NCBI GenBank assembly: GCA_937928575.1
Contig: CALFWW010000121.1
Location: forward strand, 17,647 to 81,646
From: an uncultured Saprospiraceae bacterium
GTDB lineage: Bacteria > Bacteroidota > Bacteroidia > Chitinophagales > Saprospiraceae
Length of the DNA stretch: 64,000 nt
Direction of reading: 5' to 3'
The notes beneath the pieces are model-generated. The model was not told the origin of the DNA, made no database searches, and worked only from the letters and a program-made list of their open reading frames with translations. Each line of letters starts with the position of its first letter. Positions within the stretch are counted from its first letter, which is position 1. A program made the position numbers and the translations under genes. This document shows positions 18,297-27,195 of this stretch, in pieces.

Positions 18297-20504
18297 TTAT
18301 TTAGGTCGCTTTTTAATTTGCAAAAACGTGTCATACAAATGCGCATTGACAACGGATTTAGAATCTTTTTCAAACAATGGATTCATTTTAGTCATTTCCA
18401 TTTCTCCTGTACGCACATTGACAATGATTGAAAAGAACATCGATTCATAAGCAGGATGGGTGAGGTAGTAAGCAGAATAAGCAGGATGTAAATATAAGAA
18501 TGTCAGAAAACCCATAATGGATTTTTTCTTTCTTCCAGAAACAATTCCGGTCCATAGAAAGTGGTCGGTTCCGTATTTGTCTGCAATTTCAATGACACGT
18601 TCTTGATTGAAACCACGCATTTTTATCTCCTCTAATTCCAGTTGCTGATTGAACCATTCAGTGACATACATCAGTTCATTCATCTTTTCCGCTTCGCCAT
18701 ACTCGACCAAATTTGTCGACAGCATCTGTGTTTCCAAACCTACTGCCTTGGCATTTTTTTCAACCCATTTCGTGTACTGTTCTTCTGACATTTCTGATGA
18801 TAAATAATCGATTTGATTGTCGCGTTTTCTGAAATCCATTTTCATGTAGTATGGATTCACTACAACTACTTTATCCAAACCAAGTGCATATCCTTTTTTG
18901 ATAAGTTCCCGCTCTTTCTTTTTTGTCTCTTTTCGGATTTGTCTGGCTGTTTTATGCTGATCCATCAAATCCGCTTTTAGATTCTTATCTTTTTTTCTTT
19001 TACAAACTTTGAAAGCTTCAGAGAATCCACGGTCCTTGATGATATCTACAAATGCATATTTGATAAACTCTCTTTCAAATTTTTTCAAATCACTTTTTCT
19101 TGTACTGCTAGGTTGTGAAAAACTATTGAACGGAGCGTATTTTTCAGCGTGATCTTTGTCGTAAAATTCCGTTTCACTTTCATAATGATTGTCTACCATC
19201 TCTTGAAATAAATCGTTGGCTATTTTTTTCATCTCATCATCATCTGGATAGGTGCGCATCAACTTCCAGGCATATTGCAAAGCCAAGACATTGAGCTCAT
19301 TATTTTTCATGTGATTGAAAAAATAGTAGAGTCTTTGGATTTCTCCATCTTCATTTTCGAATGATCCTTCTGTTTCGTGATCTCTATCTTTATTTCTGAA
19401 TTTTGTTAATCCGTAAAGTGCTTTTGCAATATTCTTTTTCAGATAAGTATCATCCATTACACTTTCTTGGTGTAATAATACATACGAATTGTAAATGGAT
19501 TCATAGTAATTGAATTCGCGTAAATACAAGTTGGACAACTCATATTGACATTGCGTCTTCATTTTGTTAAATGTCTGTTCTGAAACTAAAAAATCTTCTA
19601 ATTTTCGGTAGGTGCGACCTTTTAGATTGTCGTACATCTGCTCTCTCCTTTTACCGATACTTGGGTGCGTACTATGACTATCTTCATTGTGCTCATTCAA
19701 CCCATAGGAGGTTTCAATTTCTTGTAGGTAATATTCATTTGGAAATTTGAAATAAGTTGATTCAAAAAATTGGGTATCAAATGGTATGTCCGTAATCGGT
19801 TGATGCGCATATTTTAACAAATCAAATACGCCGTCAATTTCATTGATATCATAATCGGTTTTTAGAAACATTTTCAACCCTTCTGCATCAGCAGATATTT
19901 CTAATTCTTTGGAATATTTATTTTCTGTGAGAAGTGTTTCATTGGCGTCCTTACCCACTGGGTTTTTCTGCCTTTCACGTTGCGTCTGTACATCATCCAT
20001 ATACAAGTGTAATGCATGATCTTGTGTGTAATGAGAAATCTCATGCGCTAAAATGAAAGCCATTTGCGCTTCATTTTTAAGACGTGCCACCAATCCCATG
20101 TTGACTAAAATAATCCCATTATTTGTGGCAAATGCATTCACTACAGGCGACCGAACAGCGTATACCCGAATTTGATCTCTGATTTTCGGCTGAGTTTCTA
20201 AAACAACGTCTTTTATTTTATTGAGATAGATAGTTAATGGATCATTGAATAACACATTGCCAGAGTGCAACAAATCATCAATTACGAAGCAAGATTCTAG
20301 ATAAAATTTTTGTTGATCAGTTTGAGACTGATGATGGGCGTGACAGGAAATTTTTTTTATTTCTTCTTGATATTTTTCACCTGATGGCACTACGAAATCA
20401 TCTGGCACCGGATTAACAGATACCAAAGGAGAAAAGGAATTTTGATGTTGCGCGAATACCATTCCCGTCCATAGTGTTGCCACTAAGCACAATATATATC
20501 TCAT
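18297..20504 (-). CDS. Large periplasmic M48 family metalloprotease
   Basis: 735 residues with a signal peptide ending 'GMVFA'. Residues about 95-260 form an M48 peptidase domain with 'VNAFATNNGIILVNMGL', the intact zinc motif 'HEISH' (154-158) and the downstream third ligand in 'EISADAEGLKMF'. The remaining 470 residues are helical with many charged residues and no recognised repeat. The domain order resembles BepA-type M48 proteins, in which the protease is followed by a helical region that controls substrate access, but this C-terminal part is longer. It is likely a periplasmic quality-control protease. A small barrel-like gene follows. Confidence 0.82.
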   Translation of the reverse strand: MRYILCLVATLWTGMVFAQHQNSFSPLVSVNPVPDDFVVPSGEKYQEEIKKISCHAHHQSQTDQQKFYLESCFVIDDLLHSGNVLFNDPLTIYLNKIKDVVLETQPKIRDQIRVYAVRSPVVNAFATNNGIILVNMGLVARLKNEAQMAFILAHEISHYTQDHALHLYMDDVQTQRERQKNPVGKDANETLLTENKYSKELEISADAEGLKMFLKTDYDINEIDGVFDLLKYAHQPITDIPFDTQFFESTYFKFPNEYYLQEIETSYGLNEHNEDSHSTHPSIGKRREQMYDNLKGRTYRKLEDFLVSEQTFNKMKTQCQYELSNLYLREFNYYESIYNSYVLLHQESVMDDTYLKKNIAKALYGLTKFRNKDRDHETEGSFENEDGEIQRLYYFFNHMKNNELNVLALQYAWKLMRTYPDDDEMKKIANDLFQEMVDNHYESETEFYDKDHAEKYAPFNSFSQPSSTRKSDLKKFEREFIKYAFVDIIKDRGFSEAFKVCKRKKDKNLKADLMDQHKTARQIRKETKKKERELIKKGYALGLDKVVVVNPYYMKMDFRKRDNQIDYLSSEMSEEQYTKWVEKNAKAVGLETQMLSTNLVEYGEAEKMNELMYVTEWFNQQLELEEIKMRGFNQERVIEIADKYGTDHFLWTGIVSGRKKKSIMGFLTFLYLHPAYSAYYLTHPAYESMFFSIIVNVRTGEMEMTKMNPLFEKDSKSVVNAHLYDTFLQIKKRPK

Positions 20505-20762
20505 AAATTGCTTATTCTAGTGTAGAAAAATATTAGTGTTGGGAGGGAATTAAATCTTAGAGGGGATTCTAAATATATTAATCAATATTTACGCCAATCG
20601 AGTGGGTGGAATTGGTGGGGTGGTTTGTAGATTTGAGAGACTTCTTTGCGTTGTGGAGAACATTGCCGAATTTATGGAAGAAATATGGACTTTCATTGGT
20701 TAATTTAATGAATATGAAAACAAATTGTTATATTACATCATTATTCACAAAATCCTTAATTC

Positions 20763-21857
20763 ATGAAAAATGTATTGGTCTTATTTTCAATTATTATTTT
20801 TATGACGGCGTGTCAAAAAAATGAAATTACCCCCCCCAATAACAACGAAATAATAACAAACGACACACCTAATCAATCGAATTCCCTCTTTAGCTATCAA
20901 CCTTCCCCTGATCAAGATGAAATCAAAGCTAGAATCAATGATTTCAGACAAAGACTTAAAGATGCCAAATCAGGTGCTGTTTCGAATAGAGATCAAATGA
21001 CTATTGAAAACGCAGAATGGAGTATTGAAGCTAATTTAAATGCTACATATGCGCAAGCCGATTTCGCATTCACTAAATTTGAGTCTAGAGAAGATGCTTT
21101 TTCAATTTCTGTTGAAAATGGAACGGTGAATGATCAGGAAATTTTAAGCGCTTACGAAACAGCTCGAACTAAATTAAGGAACCAAGTATATAGCGTTTCA
21201 GATGATTCAAGACAAACTATACTTGTAGATTTAGAATTGGTTGATTTGGGTAGCAATGAAGTTTCGATGAAAATAAGGACTTTTATTGGTAAAAAAGAAG
21301 AAGCAAATTCAGTTATTTATCAGAGTGATTGCAATCACTATACTGAAGCAAATGAAGATTTTTGGTATTGGGGCAAAGGAGAGGGACGTTGCTGCTGCGA
21401 TTTTGATGCACAGGGAATTGATGCTACTGATAGACTTGAGCAAGATCTAAATGAAAGAATTGAACTGCCAGAAGGGCATTTATATTTTACTACTGTCAAT
21501 TCTACACATATCGATCCAGAAGGTGGAGAACCTCTAGGTTATGATTATTTTAATCCAAATGATAACATCCCAAATGATGGTAATAGAGATAAGATAATTT
21601 ATTGGGTGGTAGGAGATAATTTCAATGAAGCTCAGTGTATTTCTCCTTATGATCTTAACTGGTATTATTGTAACTGGAGAAGTTTAATTACAGAATTTAC
21701 TCCTCCAAACCAAGCTTTTTCTCACATTGATATTATAGATGAAATTCATCTTGTTACCCCTACGGTTTTTTTTCACAGAGCAAACATTTTTCATGGGTAT
21801 TATGTTTCTTGCCCGTGCCCACCTTGCCCAATTGGAGAGGAATGTGACTGTTGTTAA
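20763..21857 (+). CDS. Lineage-specific lipoprotein with Cys-rich tail
   Basis: 364 residues. A lipoprotein signal 'IFMTACQK' places the lipidated Cys at residue 17. A low-complexity Asn/Thr/Pro linker follows, then a mixed alpha/beta region without a family I recognise. A cysteine cluster 'GRCCCDF' lies in the middle and the protein ends with a Cys-rich tail of the form CPCPPCPxxxECDCC. The many Cys residues suggest disulfides or metal binding outside the cell. The linker is encoded across an eight-base C run (20830-20837), where slippage would shift the frame. It is followed by a strong hairpin and then a T9SS cargo gene. Confidence 0.65.
   Translation: MKNVLVLFSIIIFMTACQKNEITPPNNNEIITNDTPNQSNSLFSYQPSPDQDEIKARINDFRQRLKDAKSGAVSNRDQMTIENAEWSIEANLNATYAQADFAFTKFESREDAFSISVENGTVNDQEILSAYETARTKLRNQVYSVSDDSRQTILVDLELVDLGSNEVSMKIRTFIGKKEEANSVIYQSDCNHYTEANEDFWYWGKGEGRCCCDFDAQGIDATDRLEQDLNERIELPEGHLYFTTVNSTHIDPEGGEPLGYDYFNPNDNIPNDGNRDKIIYWVVGDNFNEAQCISPYDLNWYYCNWRSLITEFTPPNQAFSHIDIIDEIHLVTPTVFFHRANIFHGYYVSCPCPPCPIGEECDCC
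20830..20837. repeat. Poly-C tract (C8) inside the lipoprotein gene
   Basis: Eight consecutive C residues in an AT-rich gene, encoding Thr-Pro-Pro just after the lipidated Cys. Loss or gain of one base would truncate the protein, so the tract could act as a phase-variation switch. Confidence 0.7.
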
Positions 21858-21867
21858 TTAATTAAAG

Positions 21868-21904
21868 AATTGGAGGATTGATTTTAATTTTCAATCCTCC
21901 AATT
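21868..21904. terminator. Perfect 14-bp hairpin between two secreted-protein genes
   Basis: AATTGGAGGATTGA (21868-21881) and TCAATCCTCCAATT (21891-21904) are exact inverted repeats around a nine-base loop. There is no strong T run after it, so it may be a weak terminator or an mRNA-stabilising stem between the two genes. Confidence 0.6.
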
Positions 21905-21925
21905 GATATATAGGCTGAAAATTAT

Positions 21926-23380
21926 ATGAAAAATAAGGTTTCTATAATATTTTTATTTATTCTTTTACAAAACAACTTTGTGATTTCACAAATGCTAGGC
22001 TGGGAATTTATACACTCAGAAGTTTCTAAAGAGATAGGTAATTTAGTAATTGAAAATGATCAGGGAAATTATATTGTTGCTTCTGAAGTTATTTCGTCAT
22101 CAATAGGTAATACTAGACTTCAAATTTTTGAATTGGATAACGAAGGAAGCATTATTGCACAATTAATGTTAGAAAAAGAGGAATACTCGATTGGATTACT
22201 TTCATTGTTTCAGCAAGGAGCGTTTTATTTGGGAATAGGCTATGCTAATGACCCAGTTAATAGTACTGGTAATTTATTAATTTCTAAATTCGATTTAGAT
22301 TTGCAAATTGTGCAGGATACCATTATATACTTAGGTTCAGATCGACTAGGTGATATGAATTGTAACATTATAAATGATACGATTTTTTGTGTTGGAAACC
22401 GATTTGATACAGGTTTTTCAAAACCCTTTGGATTCAAGCTAAGTACATATAATGACATCCACTTAATAAAAGCCGACCTTTTACCGTTTAACAATCGTGT
22501 AACTAGTCTCATTTATAATCCCATTGATTCAAATTATGTTGTTCTTGGACAAAATAGACTTTTGCTATTTGATTATGACTTTAATTATAAAACAACATTA
22601 AGTCTTCCTTTTTCTTTGTCTCAACAAGGGCAAATTATTGCAGAACTTAACTCATTTTTAGTTACTGGCAAAAGTGACTTTATTGATCCAACTCAACCTA
22701 ATTCAAGAGATATTGGGCTTGCCCGTTTTAGTTATTCGTATGAACCACTCAGCTTAATTACCATTGGTATGAGTGAAGATTCAATCGACATCCCAGCACC
22801 CAAAAATAGCATTTCTTTTATTGATTCTACTCACTTTTATTTAGGAGGCACCTTCAATATGCAAATTGCACCTTTTGAAACTGTATCTGATAATTCATGG
22901 TTTGGACTATCAAAATTTGACACAGAATTAAACAAAATTTGGGAAAGAAGTTATGGTGGCGATGCATTTTATATTATGTATAGTTTGTCAGCTACAAGTG
23001 ATGGTGGGTGTATTATGGTTGGCTTGAGACAGGAACATTGGCAGGAAGAAGTTTTAGTTCAGTTGTATGTATTAAAAGTTGATGAAAATGGCGAAATAGT
23101 TTCCACTTCTACAATTCCAATACAAAAAGAAATCGCAACCGTTTATCCCAACCCATTCCAAGATTATTTTCAAATAGATATTTCAGAAAAACTTTTAAGT
23201 ATAGATGACTTGAAATTAGAATTAGTAGATATGAATGGACGAGTTGTTATTCAACAAGATATCAAGGACAAGAATATTAAATTGAGTACATCCAATGTAA
23301 GTGTCGGTAATTATATTGTTATAATCAAGGATAAAAATGACAATGTTATTTGGCAAGATAAATTAGTAAAGGGATTATAA
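21926..23380 (+). CDS. Secreted protein with T9SS type A sorting domain
   Basis: 484 residues with a signal peptide ending 'NFVISQ'. The main part (residues 25-400) consists of beta-propeller-like repeats, seen as 'IENDQGNYIVASE', 'DSNYVVLGQNRLLLFD' and 'TSDGGCIMVGLRQ'. The last 75 residues form a type IX secretion sorting domain with 'VYPNPFQDYFQID', 'LELVDMNGRVV' and 'LSTSNVSVGNYIVIIKD'. It is therefore exported and attached to the surface or released. The function of the propeller part is unknown. It is convergent with the aminotransferase gene with only 2 bases between stop codons. Confidence 0.85.
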   Translation: MKNKVSIIFLFILLQNNFVISQMLGWEFIHSEVSKEIGNLVIENDQGNYIVASEVISSSIGNTRLQIFELDNEGSIIAQLMLEKEEYSIGLLSLFQQGAFYLGIGYANDPVNSTGNLLISKFDLDLQIVQDTIIYLGSDRLGDMNCNIINDTIFCVGNRFDTGFSKPFGFKLSTYNDIHLIKADLLPFNNRVTSLIYNPIDSNYVVLGQNRLLLFDYDFNYKTTLSLPFSLSQQGQIIAELNSFLVTGKSDFIDPTQPNSRDIGLARFSYSYEPLSLITIGMSEDSIDIPAPKNSISFIDSTHFYLGGTFNMQIAPFETVSDNSWFGLSKFDTELNKIWERSYGGDAFYIMYSLSATSDGGCIMVGLRQEHWQEEVLVQLYVLKVDENGEIVSTSTIPIQKEIATVYPNPFQDYFQIDISEKLLSIDDLKLELVDMNGRVVIQQDIKDKNIKLSTSNVSVGNYIVIIKDKNDNVIWQDKLVKGL

Positions 23381-23382
23381 CA

Positions 23383-24570
23383 TCAAGCACACAATTCAAT
23401 CGCCCCAATCAATATCCCACAAGCTTTCCGAATTTCTTCTTCTGTAATAATCAGCGGTGGCGCAATCCGAATCGTCTTATCATTAAACAAAAACCAATCG
23501 ACAATTAAACCTTGATCAAGACATTTTTTTATGACTGCTTGTACCATTTCAAAACTTTCCAACTCCACACCAATCATCAATCCTGCATGACGAACTTCAA
23601 TAATAGCATCATGTTTTAATAAATCAAGAAACAACTTTTCTTTTTCTGGAACTTGTTCGTACAATTTTTCTTTCAGCAATGTTTGTAAAGTTGCTAATGC
23701 AGCGGCACTTGAAACAGGATGTCCACCAAACGTGGTAATATGACCCAACAACGGATTATTTGTAAATACTTTCAAGATTTTTTGACTCGAAACAAAACCA
23801 CCAATCGGCATGCCACCACCCATTCCTTTTGCAATCAACATGATGTCAGGAATCACCCCATATTTCTGAAAAGCAAATAAATGCCCACTACGTCCATATC
23901 CTGTTTGAATTTCATCAAAAATCAATAAAGTACCAGTTTCACTGCACCGATCACGGACTTTTTGTAGATACCCATCGAGTGGAGGACGAATGCCCCATTC
24001 TGCTTGAACAGGCTCCATAATTACTGCGGCAGTCTTGTCGGTTATTTGCCTCAAACAAAAATCACAATTGTATTCAATATGTCGAATGCCTGGTAAAAGT
24101 GGTCGATATGCTTGCGTAAAATAATCGTCATTCATCAAACTAGCTGCTCCCTGACTGCTACCATGATACGCTTTTTTACAGGCAATAATTTCATATCTCC
24201 CTGTATATCTTTTAGCCAATTTCATCGCACCTTCCGTCGCTTCCGTACCAGAATTAACTAAATAAACAGCATCTAAAGAGTCTGGTAATTGACTTGTTAT
24301 AAGCGTTGCCAGATCAACTTGAGGACTCAGCACATATTCTCCATAAACCATGGTGTGCATGTATTGATCCAGTTGCTTTTTGGCAGCTTCAACAACGGCT
24401 GGATGACTATGACCTAAACAACTCACACCAATGCCCGCAATCAAATCCATATAAGGTTTTCCATCTTTATCAAACAGGTACATGCCTGATCCGCTCACAA
24501 TCTCCAACATAAGCGGAAACTTACTAGTTTGGGCTAAATGCTGCAGAAATTGTTGTCTTAATGAACTCAT
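23383..24570 (-). CDS. Class III PLP-dependent aminotransferase
   Basis: 395 residues of the acetylornithine/ornithine/GABA aminotransferase group. Typical elements are 'PYMDLIAGIGVSCLGHSHP', 'VNSGTEATEGAMKLAKRYTGR', the PLP-phosphate region 'YHGSSQGAASLM', the 'LIFDEIQTGYGRSG' Asp motif and the PLP lysine in 'LIAKGMGGGMPIG'. It moves an amino group between an omega- or alpha-amino acid and a keto acid. No arginine, lysine or GABA pathway gene is adjacent, so the substrate cannot be assigned. It is monocistronic. Confidence 0.88.
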   Translation of the reverse strand: MSSLRQQFLQHLAQTSKFPLMLEIVSGSGMYLFDKDGKPYMDLIAGIGVSCLGHSHPAVVEAAKKQLDQYMHTMVYGEYVLSPQVDLATLITSQLPDSLDAVYLVNSGTEATEGAMKLAKRYTGRYEIIACKKAYHGSSQGAASLMNDDYFTQAYRPLLPGIRHIEYNCDFCLRQITDKTAAVIMEPVQAEWGIRPPLDGYLQKVRDRCSETGTLLIFDEIQTGYGRSGHLFAFQKYGVIPDIMLIAKGMGGGMPIGGFVSSQKILKVFTNNPLLGHITTFGGHPVSSAAALATLQTLLKEKLYEQVPEKEKLFLDLLKHDAIIEVRHAGLMIGVELESFEMVQAVIKKCLDQGLIVDWFLFNDKTIRIAPPLIITEEEIRKACGILIGAIELCA

Positions 24571-24659
24571 ATATAGGTTGGAATTTGTAGAAGTCTAAAA
24601 TTAACCAAAAGGATGGATTTAACTACAAATGCTATCATTTATGCACAAACTTGAGAGGG

Positions 24660-24903
24660 GTGCTTTAGACTTAAAGTGAAGCGTGACTAATAAAGACCAT
24701 TCGCGGTGCTCATTTTAAGACTCGCTAGCGCTGATAGACCGCTTCGCTCTAAGACCGTTGCACTTTAAGACTGCTCCTACTTTGAATTTAACTCCCTATT
24801 TTTATTCAACCTTCACTTTGTATTAGGTTCAAATAAAATGGGTTGGTCTAAATTCCAGAAGCAGCAGTCTTGAAGCAAAGCGGTCTTAAAGCCAAAAGCT
24901 TCA
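24660..24903 (-). repeat. Dispersed modular palindromic repeat, copy A
   Basis: This element is homologous, in opposite orientation, to the one at 53806-54070. On the minus strand the centre contains ATTTTATTTGAACCTA and GTGAAGGTTGAAT, as in copy B. Both arms are built of short units containing TTTAAGAC next to a small mirrored GC word such as CGCTTCGC. The arms are complementary, so the whole element can fold into a long hairpin. No protein is encoded. It lies alone in the intergenic region between the aminotransferase and GH25 genes. Confidence 0.75.
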
Positions 24904-24960
24904 ACGGAGCTACAGCAAACAGCTAGTGCGATAGCGCTAGCTTGATTGATGTCGCTCCGT
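24904..24960. repeat. Nested hairpin beside repeat copy A
   Basis: An outer 7-bp stem ACGGAGC/GCTCCGT (24904-24910 with 24954-24960) encloses an inner hairpin AGCTAGTGC/GCGCTAGCT (24921-24929 with 24934-24942, one wobble). It directly abuts repeat copy A and is not found beside copy B. The remaining intergenic DNA up to 25149 shows nothing else. Confidence 0.6.
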
Positions 24961-25149
24961 GTGTTTTGGCGCATATTTTTGAGTTAAAAATTGAGACAAA
25001 ACGCCTCTTGAAGATGATAACAAACAAGAGAATTGTAGAATCCATAACTTATAAATAAGAAGGATATACAACTAATGTCATTCTGTCGCCGTTTGTTAGC
25101 AAAAGGATTTGGCATTATCTGAATTATAGGACTATCTTTAGGGTAACGA

Positions 25150-25857
25150 ATGAGAATTTTAGCGATCATATTATGTGTTACAACTTTGTTTTCCTGCCAA
25201 GAGGATACCCTTCGTTTGACGAAATATGATGTGCATGGAATAGATGTTTCTCACTATCAGTCCTACATTGATTGGGAAGCAGTTGCCAACGAAGATATTA
25301 CATTTGCTTTTGTCAAAGCGGGCGAAGGAATCACCATTAGTGATAGTTTATTTTCCCACAATTGGAAAGAAATGAAAAGGGTAGGGATTATTCGTGGCGC
25401 TTATCATTTTTTCAGACCCGAAGTATCAGCAACCAAACAGGCTTATAGTTTTATCAATAAAGTCAAGTTAGATTCTGGTGATTTGCCGCCGGTGCTTGAT
25501 GTAGAAGTGACTGGAAAATTATCCAAAAAAGATTTGGTGAAAAGTATTAAAGAGTGGGTTACCGTAATTGAAAAAGAATATCACACCAAGCCGATTTTGT
25601 ATACTAATATGAAGATGTATCACAAATATTTTGAAGGACAGCTCGAAGATTTCCCCATATGGATTGCAAGATATAACAGTAGAATTCCGTATTTAAGTCC
25701 AAAGAAAAACTGGGATTTTTGGCAATATGGAAACCGAGGAAGATTGGCTGGTATCCATGGACATGTCGATTTCAATGTATTTCATGGATCGCATAAAGAA
25801 TTGGAAGAAATGTGCGTCTTCTATGACCCTGTTTTAAGTTTTACCCAACCTCAATAG
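25150..25857 (+). CDS. GH25 family lysozyme-like lipoprotein
   Basis: 235 residues with a lipoprotein signal ('TTLFSCQE', Cys at about residue 16). The rest is a GH25 muramidase barrel opening with 'GIDVSHYQSYIDWEAV', where the Asp is a catalytic residue. 'AYHFFRP' and 'PPVLDVEVTG' with the catalytic Glu follow, and the domain ends 'WQYGNRGRLAGIHGHVDFNVF'. It should cleave the N-acetylmuramic acid to N-acetylglucosamine bond of peptidoglycan. As a lipoprotein it would act in the periplasm or at the surface, for wall turnover or against other bacteria. No immunity-like gene is adjacent. Confidence 0.9.
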   Translation: MRILAIILCVTTLFSCQEDTLRLTKYDVHGIDVSHYQSYIDWEAVANEDITFAFVKAGEGITISDSLFSHNWKEMKRVGIIRGAYHFFRPEVSATKQAYSFINKVKLDSGDLPPVLDVEVTGKLSKKDLVKSIKEWVTVIEKEYHTKPILYTNMKMYHKYFEGQLEDFPIWIARYNSRIPYLSPKKNWDFWQYGNRGRLAGIHGHVDFNVFHGSHKELEEMCVFYDPVLSFTQPQ

Positions 25858-26016
25858 ATTTCTTGTTACAAAACTGTTAAAAAGGAAGGCTTTTTGTCGT
25901 CTAGAACGGCAGAATTGAAACCTAAACTGCATCCAATTTGGATTCTTTGTATCTTGTAATAAATATTTGGGGAGACCAAATTATAACTAAACAAACAATT
26001 TTAAATTCCTATAATT

Positions 26017-27183
26017 ATGCGTTTTATACTCTCATTTTTATTTTTCTCCATAGGCTTAACTAGCATCAATGCTCAAGGAATTGAGTTTTTCAAAGGTACC
26101 TGGGAAGAAGCATTAGCCGAAGCAAAAAAGCAAGACAAAATTCTTTTCGTCGATGCTTACGCCAAATGGTGCGGGCCTTGTAAGCGAATGGCTGCGCAAG
26201 TTTTCCCATTAAAAGAAGTTGGCGATGTTTACAACGAGCATTTCATCAATTTAAAATTGGATTGTGAAAAAGCAGATGGTATTACCTTTAGAAAAAAATA
26301 TCCGGTTCAAGCTTTTCCAACATTATATTTCCTTGATCCTAATGGTGAAATCGTACACAGAACTAAAGGTGGACGTCAAGCAGATGGGTTAATTGCATTG
26401 GCAAATGAAGCCATGAGCAAATATGACAGCAGTGCAGATTATGCAACCGAATATGAAAAAGGGAACAGAGATCCTGAATTGGTAATGAACTATGTCAAAG
26501 CATTAAATAAATCAGGAAAACCGTCTCTTAAAATAGCAAATGATTATATCAGAAGTCAGAAGGATATGTCAACTCCTGAAAACTTGAAATTTATTTTGGA
26601 AGCAACATCAGAAGCGGATTCTAAAATCTTCGACATGTTGATTCAGAATAAAGCAGCTATTGTTGAATTGGAAGGTCAGGAAGCGGTTGATAAGAAAATT
26701 GAAAAAGCATGTAACAAGACACTTGCAAAAGCGATAGAGTTTGAATCTGCAGATTTATTCAACGAGGCGAAAAGTAAGTTTGCGAAAAACTTGCCATCTA
26801 AAAGTGCTACATTTATGGCGACTGCAAATATGGATTATTACAAAGCATGTAAAGACTGCAAAAATTATTTAAAGACGATTACCGCTTATGTAAAAAAGGA
26901 TGTAAAGAATGATGCGTCAAAATTAAACAAAACTGCAATTGATATTGCTGGATCATTTAGCGATGATGCAAAAGCTATGAAGTTGGCAGAAAAATACGCA
27001 AGCAAAGCAGCAAGCAATGGTGGATTGTCAAAGTACTATCTTTCATATGCGCATATATTGTTGAAAAATGGTAAAAAATCAGAAGCGCTTGGAGCTGCAC
27101 AAACAGCTTTGGAAAAAGCGGACGGTGGACCCAATGAAAAATCTGCTGCTGAAAAATTAATTAGTAAAATAAAACAAGGATAA
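26017..27183 (+). CDS. Secreted thioredoxin-fold protein with helical C-terminal region (1)
   Basis: 388 residues with a signal peptide ending 'SINAQ'. A thioredoxin fold follows with the active site 'WCGPCKRM' (Cys52 and Cys55) and 'PTLYFLDPNGEIVHR'. Residues from about 150 onward are alpha-helical and resemble TPR-like repeats, ending 'SKYYLSYAHILLKNGKKSEALGAA' in part. The protein probably acts in the periplasm as a disulfide reductase or redox chaperone, with the helical part binding a partner. A paralog begins within 13 bases after its stop, so the two are a tandem duplication and one operon. Confidence 0.85.
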   Translation: MRFILSFLFFSIGLTSINAQGIEFFKGTWEEALAEAKKQDKILFVDAYAKWCGPCKRMAAQVFPLKEVGDVYNEHFINLKLDCEKADGITFRKKYPVQAFPTLYFLDPNGEIVHRTKGGRQADGLIALANEAMSKYDSSADYATEYEKGNRDPELVMNYVKALNKSGKPSLKIANDYIRSQKDMSTPENLKFILEATSEADSKIFDMLIQNKAAIVELEGQEAVDKKIEKACNKTLAKAIEFESADLFNEAKSKFAKNLPSKSATFMATANMDYYKACKDCKNYLKTITAYVKKDVKNDASKLNKTAIDIAGSFSDDAKAMKLAEKYASKAASNGGLSKYYLSYAHILLKNGKKSEALGAAQTALEKADGGPNEKSAAEKLISKIKQG

Positions 27184-27195
27184 ATTTTGAATAAG

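Noticed and set aside
20606..20824. 72-codon frame upstream of and overlapping the lipoprotein gene
   Set aside because: It overlaps the well supported signal peptide of the lipoprotein in another frame and has no recognisable features.
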